Source: Lewinellaceae bacterium (GTDB lineage Bacteria; Bacteroidota; Bacteroidia; Chitinophagales; Saprospiraceae). Taken from it: a stretch of DNA of 64,000 nt. Both the position numbers and the translations under genes were made by a program. Shown piece by piece: positions 16,663-23,134 of the stretch. Position 1 is the stretch's first letter. Each line of letters starts with the position of its first letter. The stretch spans positions 124,001 to 188,000 of the forward strand of contig JACJYD010000003.1 of NCBI GenBank assembly GCA_020636275.1. Direction: 5' to 3'. Below the pieces are notes generated by a model. It saw nothing but the letters and a program-made list of their open reading frames with translations. It was not told the DNA's origin and ran no database searches.

Positions 16663-16670
16663 CAAAGATA
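16663..16670 (-). promoter_or_regulatory. -7 box of the rhodanese operon
   Basis: The minus strand reads TATCTTTG, a perfect TAnnTTTG match, centred 34 bases from the Crp-type site at 16694-16707. The leader to the rhodanese ATG would be about 95 bases. Confidence 0.55.
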
Positions 16671-16693
16671 GCGGGATGGTTGAAGCCGAGTCA

Positions 16694-16707
16694 GTGACAG
16701 AGATCAC
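16694..16707. promoter_or_regulatory. Crp-type operator of the rhodanese operon
   Basis: GTGACAGAGATCAC, preceded by TCA, matches GTGAY-N4-ATCAC. It lies in the class II activator position of the TATCTTTG promoter. Confidence 0.6.
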
Positions 16708-16754
16708 GAAACGAATGCAAAGATGAAAGAGGGGTAGCGTGCCGGAAAAGAAAA

Positions 16755-16778
16755 GGGTTAACCTGTGCAGGTTAACCC
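16755..16778. other. perfect hairpin
   Basis: GGGTTAACCTG and its complement, 11 base pairs, with a 2-base loop. It lies beyond the rhodanese promoter and 330 bases downstream of the CstB-like copy 2 stop, with no T run. Its role is unclear: it could be a terminator for read-through or a protein binding site, as each arm is itself palindromic (GGTTAACC). Confidence 0.5.
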
Positions 16779-16835
16779 TCCCAATGAAAATCGAACAATT
16801 TATACTGGATGTGTTTTTCGTCGGGTGAAGCTTGA

Positions 16836-16866
16836 ATAACACCGCCGCCGGGGGCGGCGGTGTTAT
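16836..16866. terminator. GC-rich hairpin
   Basis: A perfect 14-base-pair stem (ATAACACCGCCGCC and complement) with a GGG loop. Together with the hairpins of copy B it may form a stack of terminators between CstB-like copy 2 and the rhodanese operon. Confidence 0.5.
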
Positions 16867-16983
16867 CCAAAAGGGGTAGGTAACCAATATTTTCCCTATG
16901 AAAGCAAGCTGGCGGGCAATAGGACGTAACCCCTCTAACATCCACTCGCCCACCAGCTATCTCTTAATGACAAGCCACTCGTG

Positions 16984-17105
16984 TCTAAAGTAGTGCGACA
17001 AAATTAATCAAGCATATTTCGCCGCCACCGGCGGCGAAATATGCTTATAAACACTACGGCCGATGGCCGCAGTGTTTATAAATTAATTATGTCAGAGAAC
17101 TTAAG
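16984..17105. repeat. palindromic repeat element, copy B
   Basis: A 122-base element with the same ends as copy A (left AAGTAGTGCGACAAAATTAA, right ATTATGTCAGAGAACTTAAG) but with two hairpins inside: 17010-17046 (17 base pairs, ACC loop) and 17046-17080 (16 base pairs with one mismatch, GAT loop). The second matches copy A's core. It ends 2 bases before the stop codon of CstB-like copy 2, the same relation to a gene end as copy A. Confidence 0.7.
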
Positions 17106-17107
17106 CA

Positions 17108-18511
17108 CTAGAGTTCTGTATTCTGCTCGACGAAATCCGTTTTCGGAATATTGGAATCCATCAAGGTATTAAATCCGCCTTCCACGTTGACCAGTTTGTC
17201 AAAACCTCTGGCCTTGAGGATGGAGATCGCGATCATGGAGCGATATCCGCCCATGCAGTGCAGGAAATACTGCTTGTCGCGATCCAGCATTTGCATGTTC
17301 TTATTAATAAAATCGAGCGGGAAATTCACTGCGCCTACGACATGCTGGGAATTGAATTCGCTTTCCCGGCGCACATCGAGAATGTTGATATTGCGTTTGT
17401 AGAGCTCGACGATGTCCGTCACATTCACTTCCTGAACGGTATCCACGTCTTCGCCGGCAGCGAGCCAGGTGTTGAAGCCACCTTCGAGGTAGCCGATGGG
17501 ATTGTCATAGCCAACCCGGGCCAGACGGTCGACCACCTCCTGTTCGCGGCCAGGTTCGCAGACGAACAGGATCGGTACTTGCAGATCGGTGATCAAGGCG
17601 CCTACCCAGGGGGCAAAGTTATCGTCGATCCCGATGAAGATCGAACCGGGAATAAACCCATGGGCAAAGACCTCCTGATGCCGGGTGTCTATGACCAGGG
17701 CATTTTCGCCTTCCCAGGCTGCTTTAAAAGCGCGGACGCTGAGCGGCTTGATCCCTTTATGGCGTACGGTTTCGATGCTTTCATACCCCATCTTGTTCAT
17801 CACGGCGTTCTTCGGGAAATATTGCGGAGGGTCAACCAGCCCCGTGGTTACTTCCTTGACGAATTCTGCCTTCGTCATTGGGCGCAGGGCGTAGTTGGTG
17901 CGTTTTTGATCGCCCAGGTAACCCCAGGTCTCCTTGCTCATTTTTTTGCCGCAGGCCGAGCCGGCGCCATGCCCCGGGTAAACGATCACATCGTCGCTCA
18001 GCGGCATAAGTTGCGTGTGCAGGCTGTTGAACAAGTGCCCGGCGAGATCTTCGCGGGTCAGATCGGTCTTGACGGCGAGGTCCGGGCGTCCGACATCCCC
18101 CAGGAAGAGGGTGTCGCCCGTGAATATAGCGTAGTCTTTTCCGTTTTCGTCGCGGAGCAGGTAAGTGGTCGATTCCATAGTGTGGCCCGGCGTATGCAAA
18201 ACGACGATGGTGGCATTACCGACCTTGAATTCTTCTTTATCCTTAGCTATATATGCCTTGTAATTGGGTTGGGCTGTGGGGCCGAAAACGATCGTACAAC
18301 CCGTTTCTTTGGCTAGTTCGAGGTGGCCTGAAACGAAGTCGGCGTGGAAGTGGGTTTCCATTACGTATTTGATCTTGGCGTTATCGGCCTTCGCGCGTTC
18401 GAGGTAGGGTTCGACTTCGCGCAAGGGGTCGATAATTACAGCCTCTCCGTTGCTTTCAATGTAATAGGCGGCTTCCGCCAGACATCCGGTGTACAATTGT
18501 TCCACTTTCAT
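17108..18511 (-). CDS. CstB-like persulfide dioxygenase-rhodanese fusion, copy 2
   Basis: A 467-residue paralogue of the 14758-16209 enzyme with the same order: persulfide dioxygenase domain (HFHADF 54-59, His110, TGD 131-133, His181), central rhodanese and C-terminal rhodanese with Cys419 (CMGGYRS). Unlike copy 1, the central loop keeps a cysteine (Cys318 in CEPGREQ), so it may be active or bind persulfide. Cys10 and Cys187 are kept. It stands alone, with its own promoter carrying two TGAY-N4-RTCA sites and an ATGAA-N6-TTCAT site, so it looks like the more tightly controlled of the two. Confidence 0.87.
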   Translation of the reverse strand: MKVEQLYTGCLAEAAYYIESNGEAVIIDPLREVEPYLERAKADNAKIKYVMETHFHADFVSGHLELAKETGCTIVFGPTAQPNYKAYIAKDKEEFKVGNATIVVLHTPGHTMESTTYLLRDENGKDYAIFTGDTLFLGDVGRPDLAVKTDLTREDLAGHLFNSLHTQLMPLSDDVIVYPGHGAGSACGKKMSKETWGYLGDQKRTNYALRPMTKAEFVKEVTTGLVDPPQYFPKNAVMNKMGYESIETVRHKGIKPLSVRAFKAAWEGENALVIDTRHQEVFAHGFIPGSIFIGIDDNFAPWVGALITDLQVPILFVCEPGREQEVVDRLARVGYDNPIGYLEGGFNTWLAAGEDVDTVQEVNVTDIVELYKRNINILDVRRESEFNSQHVVGAVNFPLDFINKNMQMLDRDKQYFLHCMGGYRSMIAISILKARGFDKLVNVEGGFNTLMDSNIPKTDFVEQNTEL

Positions 18512-18548
18512 AATGAGGGATGATTTGGTGAAGGAAAAGTATTAATAA

Positions 18549-18566
18549 ATGAACATTCTTTCATAT
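18549..18566. promoter_or_regulatory. ArsR-type operator in the CstB-like copy 2 leader
   Basis: ATGAACATTCTTTCATAT, an inverted repeat ATGAA-N6-TTCAT followed by AT. The same 18-base pattern occurs at 59620, 61544 and, on the other strand, at 61956 next to arsR. Here it lies about 40 bases after the predicted transcript start, where a bound protein would act as a roadblock. Confidence 0.6.
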
Positions 18567-18599
18567 AAGCAAGCACAAAGAGTCTATAGGAAGACAGCG

Positions 18600-18607
18600 T
18601 AAAATTA
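18600..18607 (-). promoter_or_regulatory. probable -7 box of CstB-like copy 2
   Basis: The minus strand reads TAATTTTA, one base off TAnnTTTG, at exactly 33 bases from the centre of the Crp-type site at 18630-18643. The call rests mainly on that spacing. Confidence 0.42.
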
Positions 18608-18629
18608 GTGTCGGAGTAAATAGTTTTCA

Positions 18630-18643
18630 GTGATGTTTATCAC
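18630..18643. promoter_or_regulatory. Crp-type operator of CstB-like copy 2
   Basis: GTGATGTTTATCAC, a perfect GTGAT-N4-ATCAC palindrome preceded by TCA, in the class II position relative to the TAATTTTA box. Confidence 0.62.
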
Positions 18644-18653
18644 GAATGCAGAA

Positions 18654-18665
18654 TGATTTTTGTCA
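18654..18665. promoter_or_regulatory. TGATTTTTGTCA motif upstream of CstB-like copy 2
   Basis: Second exact copy of the 12-base motif, 23 bases from the neighbouring Crp-type site, directly after the stop codon of the upstream rhodanese gene. Confidence 0.5.
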
Positions 18666-18667
18666 CT

Positions 18668-19045
18668 TCAATCCCATACTTCCAAATATTCCGGCGGCAC
18701 CAGTTTATCGGTGATCAGGTTGGCAATTCCGCCGTCGAGGTTAAACACGTATTGGAACCCGCCGTTGGTCATATAGGTACAAACCCTGATACTTCGCCGG
18801 CCGGAGTTGCAGTAGACAAAATAGATGTCGTCCTTGTCCAGTTGCTCGAGTCGATCCCAAAAATCTTCCCCGAGGAAATCGATATGGATAGCATGGGGCA
18901 AGATGCCGGTGATCAGCTCATCTTTTGTGCGTACATCCAGGATCTTTGCATCGGGCGATTGCTCAAATTCTTTCCAAAAGTCTTCCGAAGAAAGGTTGTT
19001 GAGCAGGTTTTTTAAATAGTTCCATCTGGCAGTTTTACAGGTCAT
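18668..19045 (-). CDS. single-domain rhodanese
   Basis: A 125-residue cytoplasmic rhodanese with active loop CNSGRRS (catalytic Cys79) and the N-terminal motif ILDVRTKDEL. An extra N-terminal helix with Cys3 precedes the domain. Its stop abuts the operator of CstB-like copy 2, so it probably has a separate transcript. A strong hairpin lies upstream at 19099-19139. Role: sulfane-sulfur transfer to or from the neighbouring dioxygenases, inferred from position. Confidence 0.88.
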   Translation of the reverse strand: MTCKTARWNYLKNLLNNLSSEDFWKEFEQSPDAKILDVRTKDELITGILPHAIHIDFLGEDFWDRLEQLDKDDIYFVYCNSGRRSIRVCTYMTNGGFQYVFNLDGGIANLITDKLVPPEYLEVWD

Positions 19046-19098
19046 AAACTTTGGGGAGAAGAATGCTGCCGGGGTCGCGCATTTATTAGTTATAGTAC

Positions 19099-19139
19099 TT
19101 TTATTTTTTCCCCGCCTGGAGGGCGGGGAAAAAATAAAA
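19099..19139. terminator. strong bidirectional terminator after the peroxiredoxin gene
   Basis: An 18-base-pair stem: TTTTATTTTTTCCCCGCC at 19099-19116 and its complement at 19122-19139, with a TGGAG loop. The A and T tracts are part of the stem, giving an A-hairpin-T layout in both directions. It lies about 50 bases past the peroxiredoxin stop. Confidence 0.75.
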
Positions 19140-19187
19140 ATATAACTCCAATACGCACGGCTCTGGCGGCATCCTTCTCCGGAAGGA

Positions 19188-19847
19188 TTAGTTCAATGAT
19201 TTTTTGGCCAGGTAGAAATCTACCTTCTCATACGTCGTATTTGCCAGGCGCTCGTTCAGTTCGTCGAGCGTCTTGGGCGGCGGAACGATAGCCATATCGC
19301 CTTCTTTCCAGTTGACGGGCAGGGCTACTTTTTTGGCATCGGCGGTCTGCAGGGCGACCAGTACCCGTTTGATCTCTTCCATATTCCGGCCTACGTTGAG
19401 CGGATAGTAGAGGATGAGGCGAATGGCGCCTTCCAGGTCGATGAAGAAGACGGCGCGTACAGCTGCGGTGGAGCTTTCGCCCGGGTGGAGCATGCCGTAG
19501 AGCTGCGCCACTTTCATATCGATGTCGGCGACGATCGGGAAGTCCATATAGATCCCCATTTTTTCGCGGACGTTGTTGACCCATGCGATGTGGGAGTGGA
19601 TGCTATCGATGCTCACGCCCATCAGTTTGGCGTTGTGCTTGGCAAAGAATTCCTTTTCGACGGCGAAGGCCGACAATTCAGTAGTACAAACGGGGGTGAA
19701 ATCGGCGGGGTGGGAGAACATGACCACCCAGTTTCCTTTGTTGTATTCCGAGAATTTAATAGGTCCGTGGGTGGTATTGGCCGTAAAATCAGGTGCTTTG
19801 TCACCAATGCGCGGCATCGGATTGACCTTTACAGTTTGATCTTCCAT
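19188..19847 (-). CDS. 1-Cys peroxiredoxin (Prx6/AhpC-TSA type)
   Basis: A 219-residue peroxiredoxin. The peroxidatic Cys54 lies in PADFTPVCTTE, and no second cysteine was seen, so it is a 1-Cys enzyme of the Prx6 class. The C-terminal extension (ALPVNWKEGD, then the PPPKTLDELNER segment) is the usual Prx6 dimer arm. It reduces peroxides and perhaps persulfides with an outside thiol such as thioredoxin. Its leader has a TACCTTTG box with a Crp-type site 33 bases away, tying it to the sulfur regulon. Confidence 0.92.
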   Translation of the reverse strand: MEDQTVKVNPMPRIGDKAPDFTANTTHGPIKFSEYNKGNWVVMFSHPADFTPVCTTELSAFAVEKEFFAKHNAKLMGVSIDSIHSHIAWVNNVREKMGIYMDFPIVADIDMKVAQLYGMLHPGESSTAAVRAVFFIDLEGAIRLILYYPLNVGRNMEEIKRVLVALQTADAKKVALPVNWKEGDMAIVPPPKTLDELNERLANTTYEKVDFYLAKKSLN

Positions 19848-19883
19848 TTAACTTGATTTTGTGGTGATTTCTGAAAAGCACTG

Positions 19884-19891
19884 CAAAGGTA
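19884..19891 (-). promoter_or_regulatory. -7 box of the peroxiredoxin gene
   Basis: The minus strand reads TACCTTTG, a perfect TAnnTTTG match 37 bases upstream of the ATG, centred exactly 33 bases from the Crp-type site at 19914-19927. Confidence 0.6.
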
Positions 19892-19913
19892 CGGAAGCGG
19901 AAAATACGGGTCA

Positions 19914-19927
19914 GTGATGTAGGTCAC
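19914..19927. promoter_or_regulatory. Crp-type operator of the peroxiredoxin gene
   Basis: GTGATGTAGGTCAC preceded by TCA: GTGAT-N4-RTCAC with one arm change, in the class II activator position. Confidence 0.6.
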
Positions 19928-19947
19928 GGGTTGGGGAAAAATGGGGC

Positions 19948-19959
19948 TGATTTTTGTCA
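19948..19959. promoter_or_regulatory. TGATTTTTGTCA motif upstream of peroxiredoxin
   Basis: Third exact copy of the 12-base motif, 33 bases upstream of the Crp-type site and directly next to the terminator of the polysaccharide locus. Confidence 0.48.
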
Positions 19960-19961
19960 AT

Positions 19962-19994
19962 AAAAAAAGGGCGCCGACTGGCGCCCTTTTTTTT
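19962..19994. terminator. bidirectional terminator at the end of the polysaccharide locus
   Basis: A run of seven A, a GGGCGCC arm, a GACT loop, a GGCGCCC arm and eight T. It lies 18 bases past the stop of the formyltransferase gene (minus strand) and separates the polysaccharide locus from the sulfur island. Confidence 0.85.
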
Positions 19995-20011
19995 CATGGC
20001 TAATGGCTCTA

Positions 20012-21004
20012 TTACTCCGGCATGTCAAAATAACCCAGACTATTCCGTTCGAAATGCCTTCTGGGTTGGTTGTTGTCGTGGAATTTCATCCCGCGTTGCA
20101 CGGCAAACGCGGCTTCGTAGGCATGTACGAGCAATAAGCCACCGTAGCATTTGACGAGGAATTTGCCGTTCTCAAAAACGGCGGCTACGGTACCGGTAGA
20201 AAGAGTCGTATATCCAAACTCATTCAGGTCGAAGACCTGGGCGTCAAGTATGGTCAGGAGTTGGTCGCCGGCAAACGTGAAGGCTCCGTTGAAGGGACGG
20301 GTGACCGCCCGGATGAAGCGTTCAAGGGCGTGCACGTCGAGATCCCAGTCGATCAGGCTGTCGGCGGGCATGCGTTTGGGGTAATAGGTTGGGGCGATCG
20401 ATAGATCCTGAGGACTGGTTTGGAAGTCGTTTTGGACGAGGCGCCGGATATTCCGCTCAATGAGGAATTTCATGGCCAGCGTATTCTTGAAATGCATGCT
20501 CTCAGCTGTGTCCCGGTCGGTGATCTCGAACTTGAACGTGTCGAGCACGTCGCCGGAATCCACCCCGGGATCGTAGCGGAAGAGGTTGGTGTAAAACACC
20601 TTTCGTCCTTCGATGATCGACCAGTTCATGGGCGAACGCCCCCGGCCGAGGGGGAGGTTCATCGAACTGCCGTGCATGCCGAAGGCGCCAATGCGGATGG
20701 CCGAAAGTACATCGGCGGGCAACAGCCGTTGCCACCCCATGACAAAAGCCAGGTCCAGCTGAAGAGCGCGGATGGTTTCCAGGTCCTCTTCGTTTTTCAA
20801 AGAATAGGTCCTGGCCTGATGGACCTCGATCCCTTTTTGTCGTGCCGTTTCTTGCAGGTCGAAGTAATCAGCCACCTCATGCCGCTTTCCCTGTTCCGGG
20901 CTGATCGTGATCAGGTGCCGGACAGGAAAAGGGATGTCCAGGTTTTCCAATAAAAACAGCGTAGTGGCTTTGCAGCCAAAAATAGCGATGTTACCCCCCA
21001 ACAC
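20012..21004 (-). CDS. methionyl-tRNA-formyltransferase-like sugar formyltransferase
   Basis: A 330-residue protein with a formyltransferase N-terminal domain: 'MHGSSMNLPLGRGRSPMNW' holds the catalytic His and the substrate loop, and Asp is in 'DPGVDSGDVLDT'. The C-terminal part (from about 210) resembles the Fmt C-terminal barrel. Such enzymes use N10-formyltetrahydrofolate to formylate 4-amino sugars in cell-surface glycans. It ends the polysaccharide locus and overlaps the deacetylase-like gene by 14 bases. The DegT aminotransferase of the locus could supply the amino sugar. It is not the housekeeping Fmt, judging by its divergent motif and place. Confidence 0.75.
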   Translation of the reverse strand: MLGGNIAIFGCKATTLFLLENLDIPFPVRHLITISPEQGKRHEVADYFDLQETARQKGIEVHQARTYSLKNEEDLETIRALQLDLAFVMGWQRLLPADVLSAIRIGAFGMHGSSMNLPLGRGRSPMNWSIIEGRKVFYTNLFRYDPGVDSGDVLDTFKFEITDRDTAESMHFKNTLAMKFLIERNIRRLVQNDFQTSPQDLSIAPTYYPKRMPADSLIDWDLDVHALERFIRAVTRPFNGAFTFAGDQLLTILDAQVFDLNEFGYTTLSTGTVAAVFENGKFLVKCYGGLLLVHAYEAAFAVQRGMKFHDNNQPRRHFERNSLGYFDMPE

Positions 21005-21773
21005 GTTCCTGAATTTTCCGGAAGGGAATACAGTTGCTGGAGAATTCCTGTTTCAGGGAATTGATCCGTTGGGTAAAATAAGCGTCCAGCTTTTGCAGGT
21101 TGGAATCGCCGTTGATCATCCACCAGATCGGATGGATCAGGATGTGCAGGGTCTCCTGATTCACAAATTCAGCCGAATCGGTCGGGTGGCCAAAGCGCCA
21201 GATCCCGGTCGAATCGGAGAAATATTTAATATCCTTGAAATATTTGGATTGATATGTATGCTCAATTCCGGAGATCGGCGCGTCGAAATTTTGAAAATCG
21301 ATACTCGGACGGTGGAAACTGATGATGTCCACTTTTTGGCCGAAACTACTTTCAAATAATATGACTTCGCGCCTTAACCCTTCCTGGAAATTATCGTAGA
21401 TCGTAGGATCGAAATGAATGCTGATCTCGTGCCCCAGTTCTTTGATGTCCTCAATGTTTTTAAAATCATTGGGCGACATGGCATTGTAGAAAGTGGTGCG
21501 GAGCATGAAGAAATAAGTAGACTTGACGCCCAACTGGTGCTCGATCTTCGCCATTTCCAATGCAAAACCGGTATCGAAATCGATATCATGCCGCAGGACC
21601 AATTGGCCTTTTGGTTGGTTCAGCTCGTGAAAAAATACAAAGTTGTATTTCTGCTGGAGAAAGGCTTTCAGAAAGTCTTCATAAGATCCCAGATGATTGG
21701 TCGTTTTTTTTCGGTTTTGGGGTTCCATATCCAGAACAGGAGAGGCTGTGATGTAGTGTTGATGTAATTCCAT
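20991..21773 (-). CDS. polysaccharide-deacetylase-like protein
   Basis: A 260-residue protein of the carbohydrate esterase 4 (NodB-like) superfamily by pattern: RHDIDFDTG gives the Asp-Asp-like metal motif, 'GHEISIHFDP' and 'ISFHRPS' give His residues, and 'ILIHPIWWM' is the C-terminal catalytic-His segment. The same layout occurs in the 24103-24864 gene. It probably trims acetyl groups from a glycan or acts on a carbohydrate intermediate. No signal peptide, so cytoplasmic. Exact reaction unknown. Confidence 0.65.
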   Translation of the reverse strand: MELHQHYITASPVLDMEPQNRKKTTNHLGSYEDFLKAFLQQKYNFVFFHELNQPKGQLVLRHDIDFDTGFALEMAKIEHQLGVKSTYFFMLRTTFYNAMSPNDFKNIEDIKELGHEISIHFDPTIYDNFQEGLRREVILFESSFGQKVDIISFHRPSIDFQNFDAPISGIEHTYQSKYFKDIKYFSDSTGIWRFGHPTDSAEFVNQETLHILIHPIWWMINGDSNLQKLDAYFTQRINSLKQEFSSNCIPFRKIQERVGG

Positions 21774-21812
21774 AGGTTCATGAGTTAATTTGTGAGAAGT
21801 AGCAAGTAGCGA

Positions 21813-22895
21813 TCAATGGCTCCGGACACGTTTTATGAAAATATTGTATAAGGCTTGATACGTGTACCGAATATCTGTTAGCAAGGGATTCTTTTTATAG
21901 GCTTCCAGGTAGCGCCGTTCGATATCGACGGTTTCTTCCAGACTATTGGGCACCTCCACATATACAGGTGGAATGAGTCCGGGTTTGAATTGTTTTCTAA
22001 ATTCCTGGAATTCAGTAGGGTATAAGCTAAAGTAGTGCGGGCTGATGGGGCGAACCCCGAAGATCTTCAGGTCGCCCCGCATCAGGTTGTACAGCATGGG
22101 GAGCTCGTCGAGCCAATATTTGCGCATAAAACCACCCATAGGGGTGATGCGGGGATCATCCTTGAATTTGGCGCCTGAACCCAGTCCATACCATTCATAG
22201 ATCAGCCCCTGAACGTATTCCGAATAGGGATACATCGTGCGCAGCTTGTATACTTTGACCAGTTTCCCGTTTTTCCCTATCCGCCTGAGCTTGATCAGGG
22301 GGCCATAGGTAGCTTCCGTATTAAAGTCAGGGTCTTTTACTTTTTGGGCGAGGAAATGAAGTTTTCCGTTGATCTCCTTGCTTTCCATCAGGCGAAATCC
22401 ACAGGAATACAATCTCCCATAGGTTTCCATCTCTGAAATGACCCGGTTGTACCCATTCGTCACGAAAAAATAGAGTTTTTTGAAGAAAGGCAGCTTGGGC
22501 CAGACCCGTTTTACCAGATAGTCAAAAAACAAAAAGAGCCAATTGAATGGAGAAGGAACAGCGGAGCGGATGCGTTTTTCCCGAACCTGGGCGGTTTCTA
22601 CCACACCGGCGAAGTAGCCATCCGGCGGCAATTGTGCATTGACGCTTTCGAGAAACTTGTTGATGTAGCGGATATCATTGAGCCGGGTGAGATTGACGAT
22701 ACATTCGGAAGAACCAGGGGAGTGCCGGGGACGGAGTATCTCTCCATTGGGAAGCGGTCTTCGGGTATTGATAACAATCTGGGTGCAGTTTGCATCTTCT
22801 TCTACCGCCCTCAAAGCGAAGCGGATCAAAGAAGAGGGCATGCTGTTCACGCCTACCTTCTGCCGCAATGCGTATTGCGTGGTTACGAGAGACAT
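21813..22895 (-). CDS. bacterial sugar transferase-like protein, paralogue 1
   Basis: A 360-residue protein. The C-terminal half has the sugar-transferase signature: RRIGKNGKLVKVYKLRTM, then DDPRITPMGGFMRKYWLDEL and 'LPMLYNLMRGDLKIFGVRP', with the LDEL acidic dyad of phosphoglycosyl transferases. The N-terminal half (NLTRLNDIRYINKFLESVNA) is shared with the next paralogue. The usual hydrophobic membrane-dipping helix before the catalytic part is missing, which is odd for enzymes that work on undecaprenyl phosphate. Probably an initiating or modifying phosphoglycosyl transferase of the locus. Confidence 0.75.
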   Translation of the reverse strand: MSLVTTQYALRQKVGVNSMPSSLIRFALRAVEEDANCTQIVINTRRPLPNGEILRPRHSPGSSECIVNLTRLNDIRYINKFLESVNAQLPPDGYFAGVVETAQVREKRIRSAVPSPFNWLFLFFDYLVKRVWPKLPFFKKLYFFVTNGYNRVISEMETYGRLYSCGFRLMESKEINGKLHFLAQKVKDPDFNTEATYGPLIKLRRIGKNGKLVKVYKLRTMYPYSEYVQGLIYEWYGLGSGAKFKDDPRITPMGGFMRKYWLDELPMLYNLMRGDLKIFGVRPISPHYFSLYPTEFQEFRKQFKPGLIPPVYVEVPNSLEETVDIERRYLEAYKKNPLLTDIRYTYQALYNIFIKRVRSH

Positions 22896-23134
22896 GAGAT
22901 TAAATCGTTAGTTATTTGGTTTTTTAAACTCTTTTGAGCGGGGTATATACACATAGCATGGAAAACATTGTTTTCAATACTGTAGGGTTTCTTAAATCAG
23001 ATTTTGGGAAAAATGAGGCAGGGCCCGTAGCAATCAGGCAATAACCATTCGAGTGCTAAAATTATCGGATATTTTAAGAAAGAGCAAGGAATGAACCTGT
23101 TTTTTTGGTCGCCTATCTTGCTTACCTGTACGAG
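22896..23134. other. intergenic gap between the two sugar transferase genes
   Basis: 239 AT-rich bases. No gene, hairpin of note or known operator was seen. It may hold a promoter for the last three genes of the locus. Confidence 0.5.

Larger units (their letters stand above)
16558..17107. other. 550-base intergenic region with operators, hairpins and repeat copy B
   Basis: No convincing gene lies here. From left to right it holds the promoter of the rhodanese operon (sites at 16642-16707), two strong hairpins (16755-16778 and 16836-16866) and repeat copy B (16984-17105). An open frame of 100 codons at 16651-16953 runs through both hairpins and has no family features, so it is not counted as a gene. 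Confidence 0.7.

Noticed and set aside
16651..16953. 100-codon minus-strand open frame in the 16.6-17.1 kb gap
   Set aside because: It passes through two perfect hairpins and the rhodanese promoter and has no recognisable domain.
22027..22040. AAAGTAGTGCG match to the end of the palindromic repeat
   Set aside because: It is inside the sugar transferase coding sequence, in a conserved protein segment also present in the paralogue, and lacks the rest of the element. Chance match.
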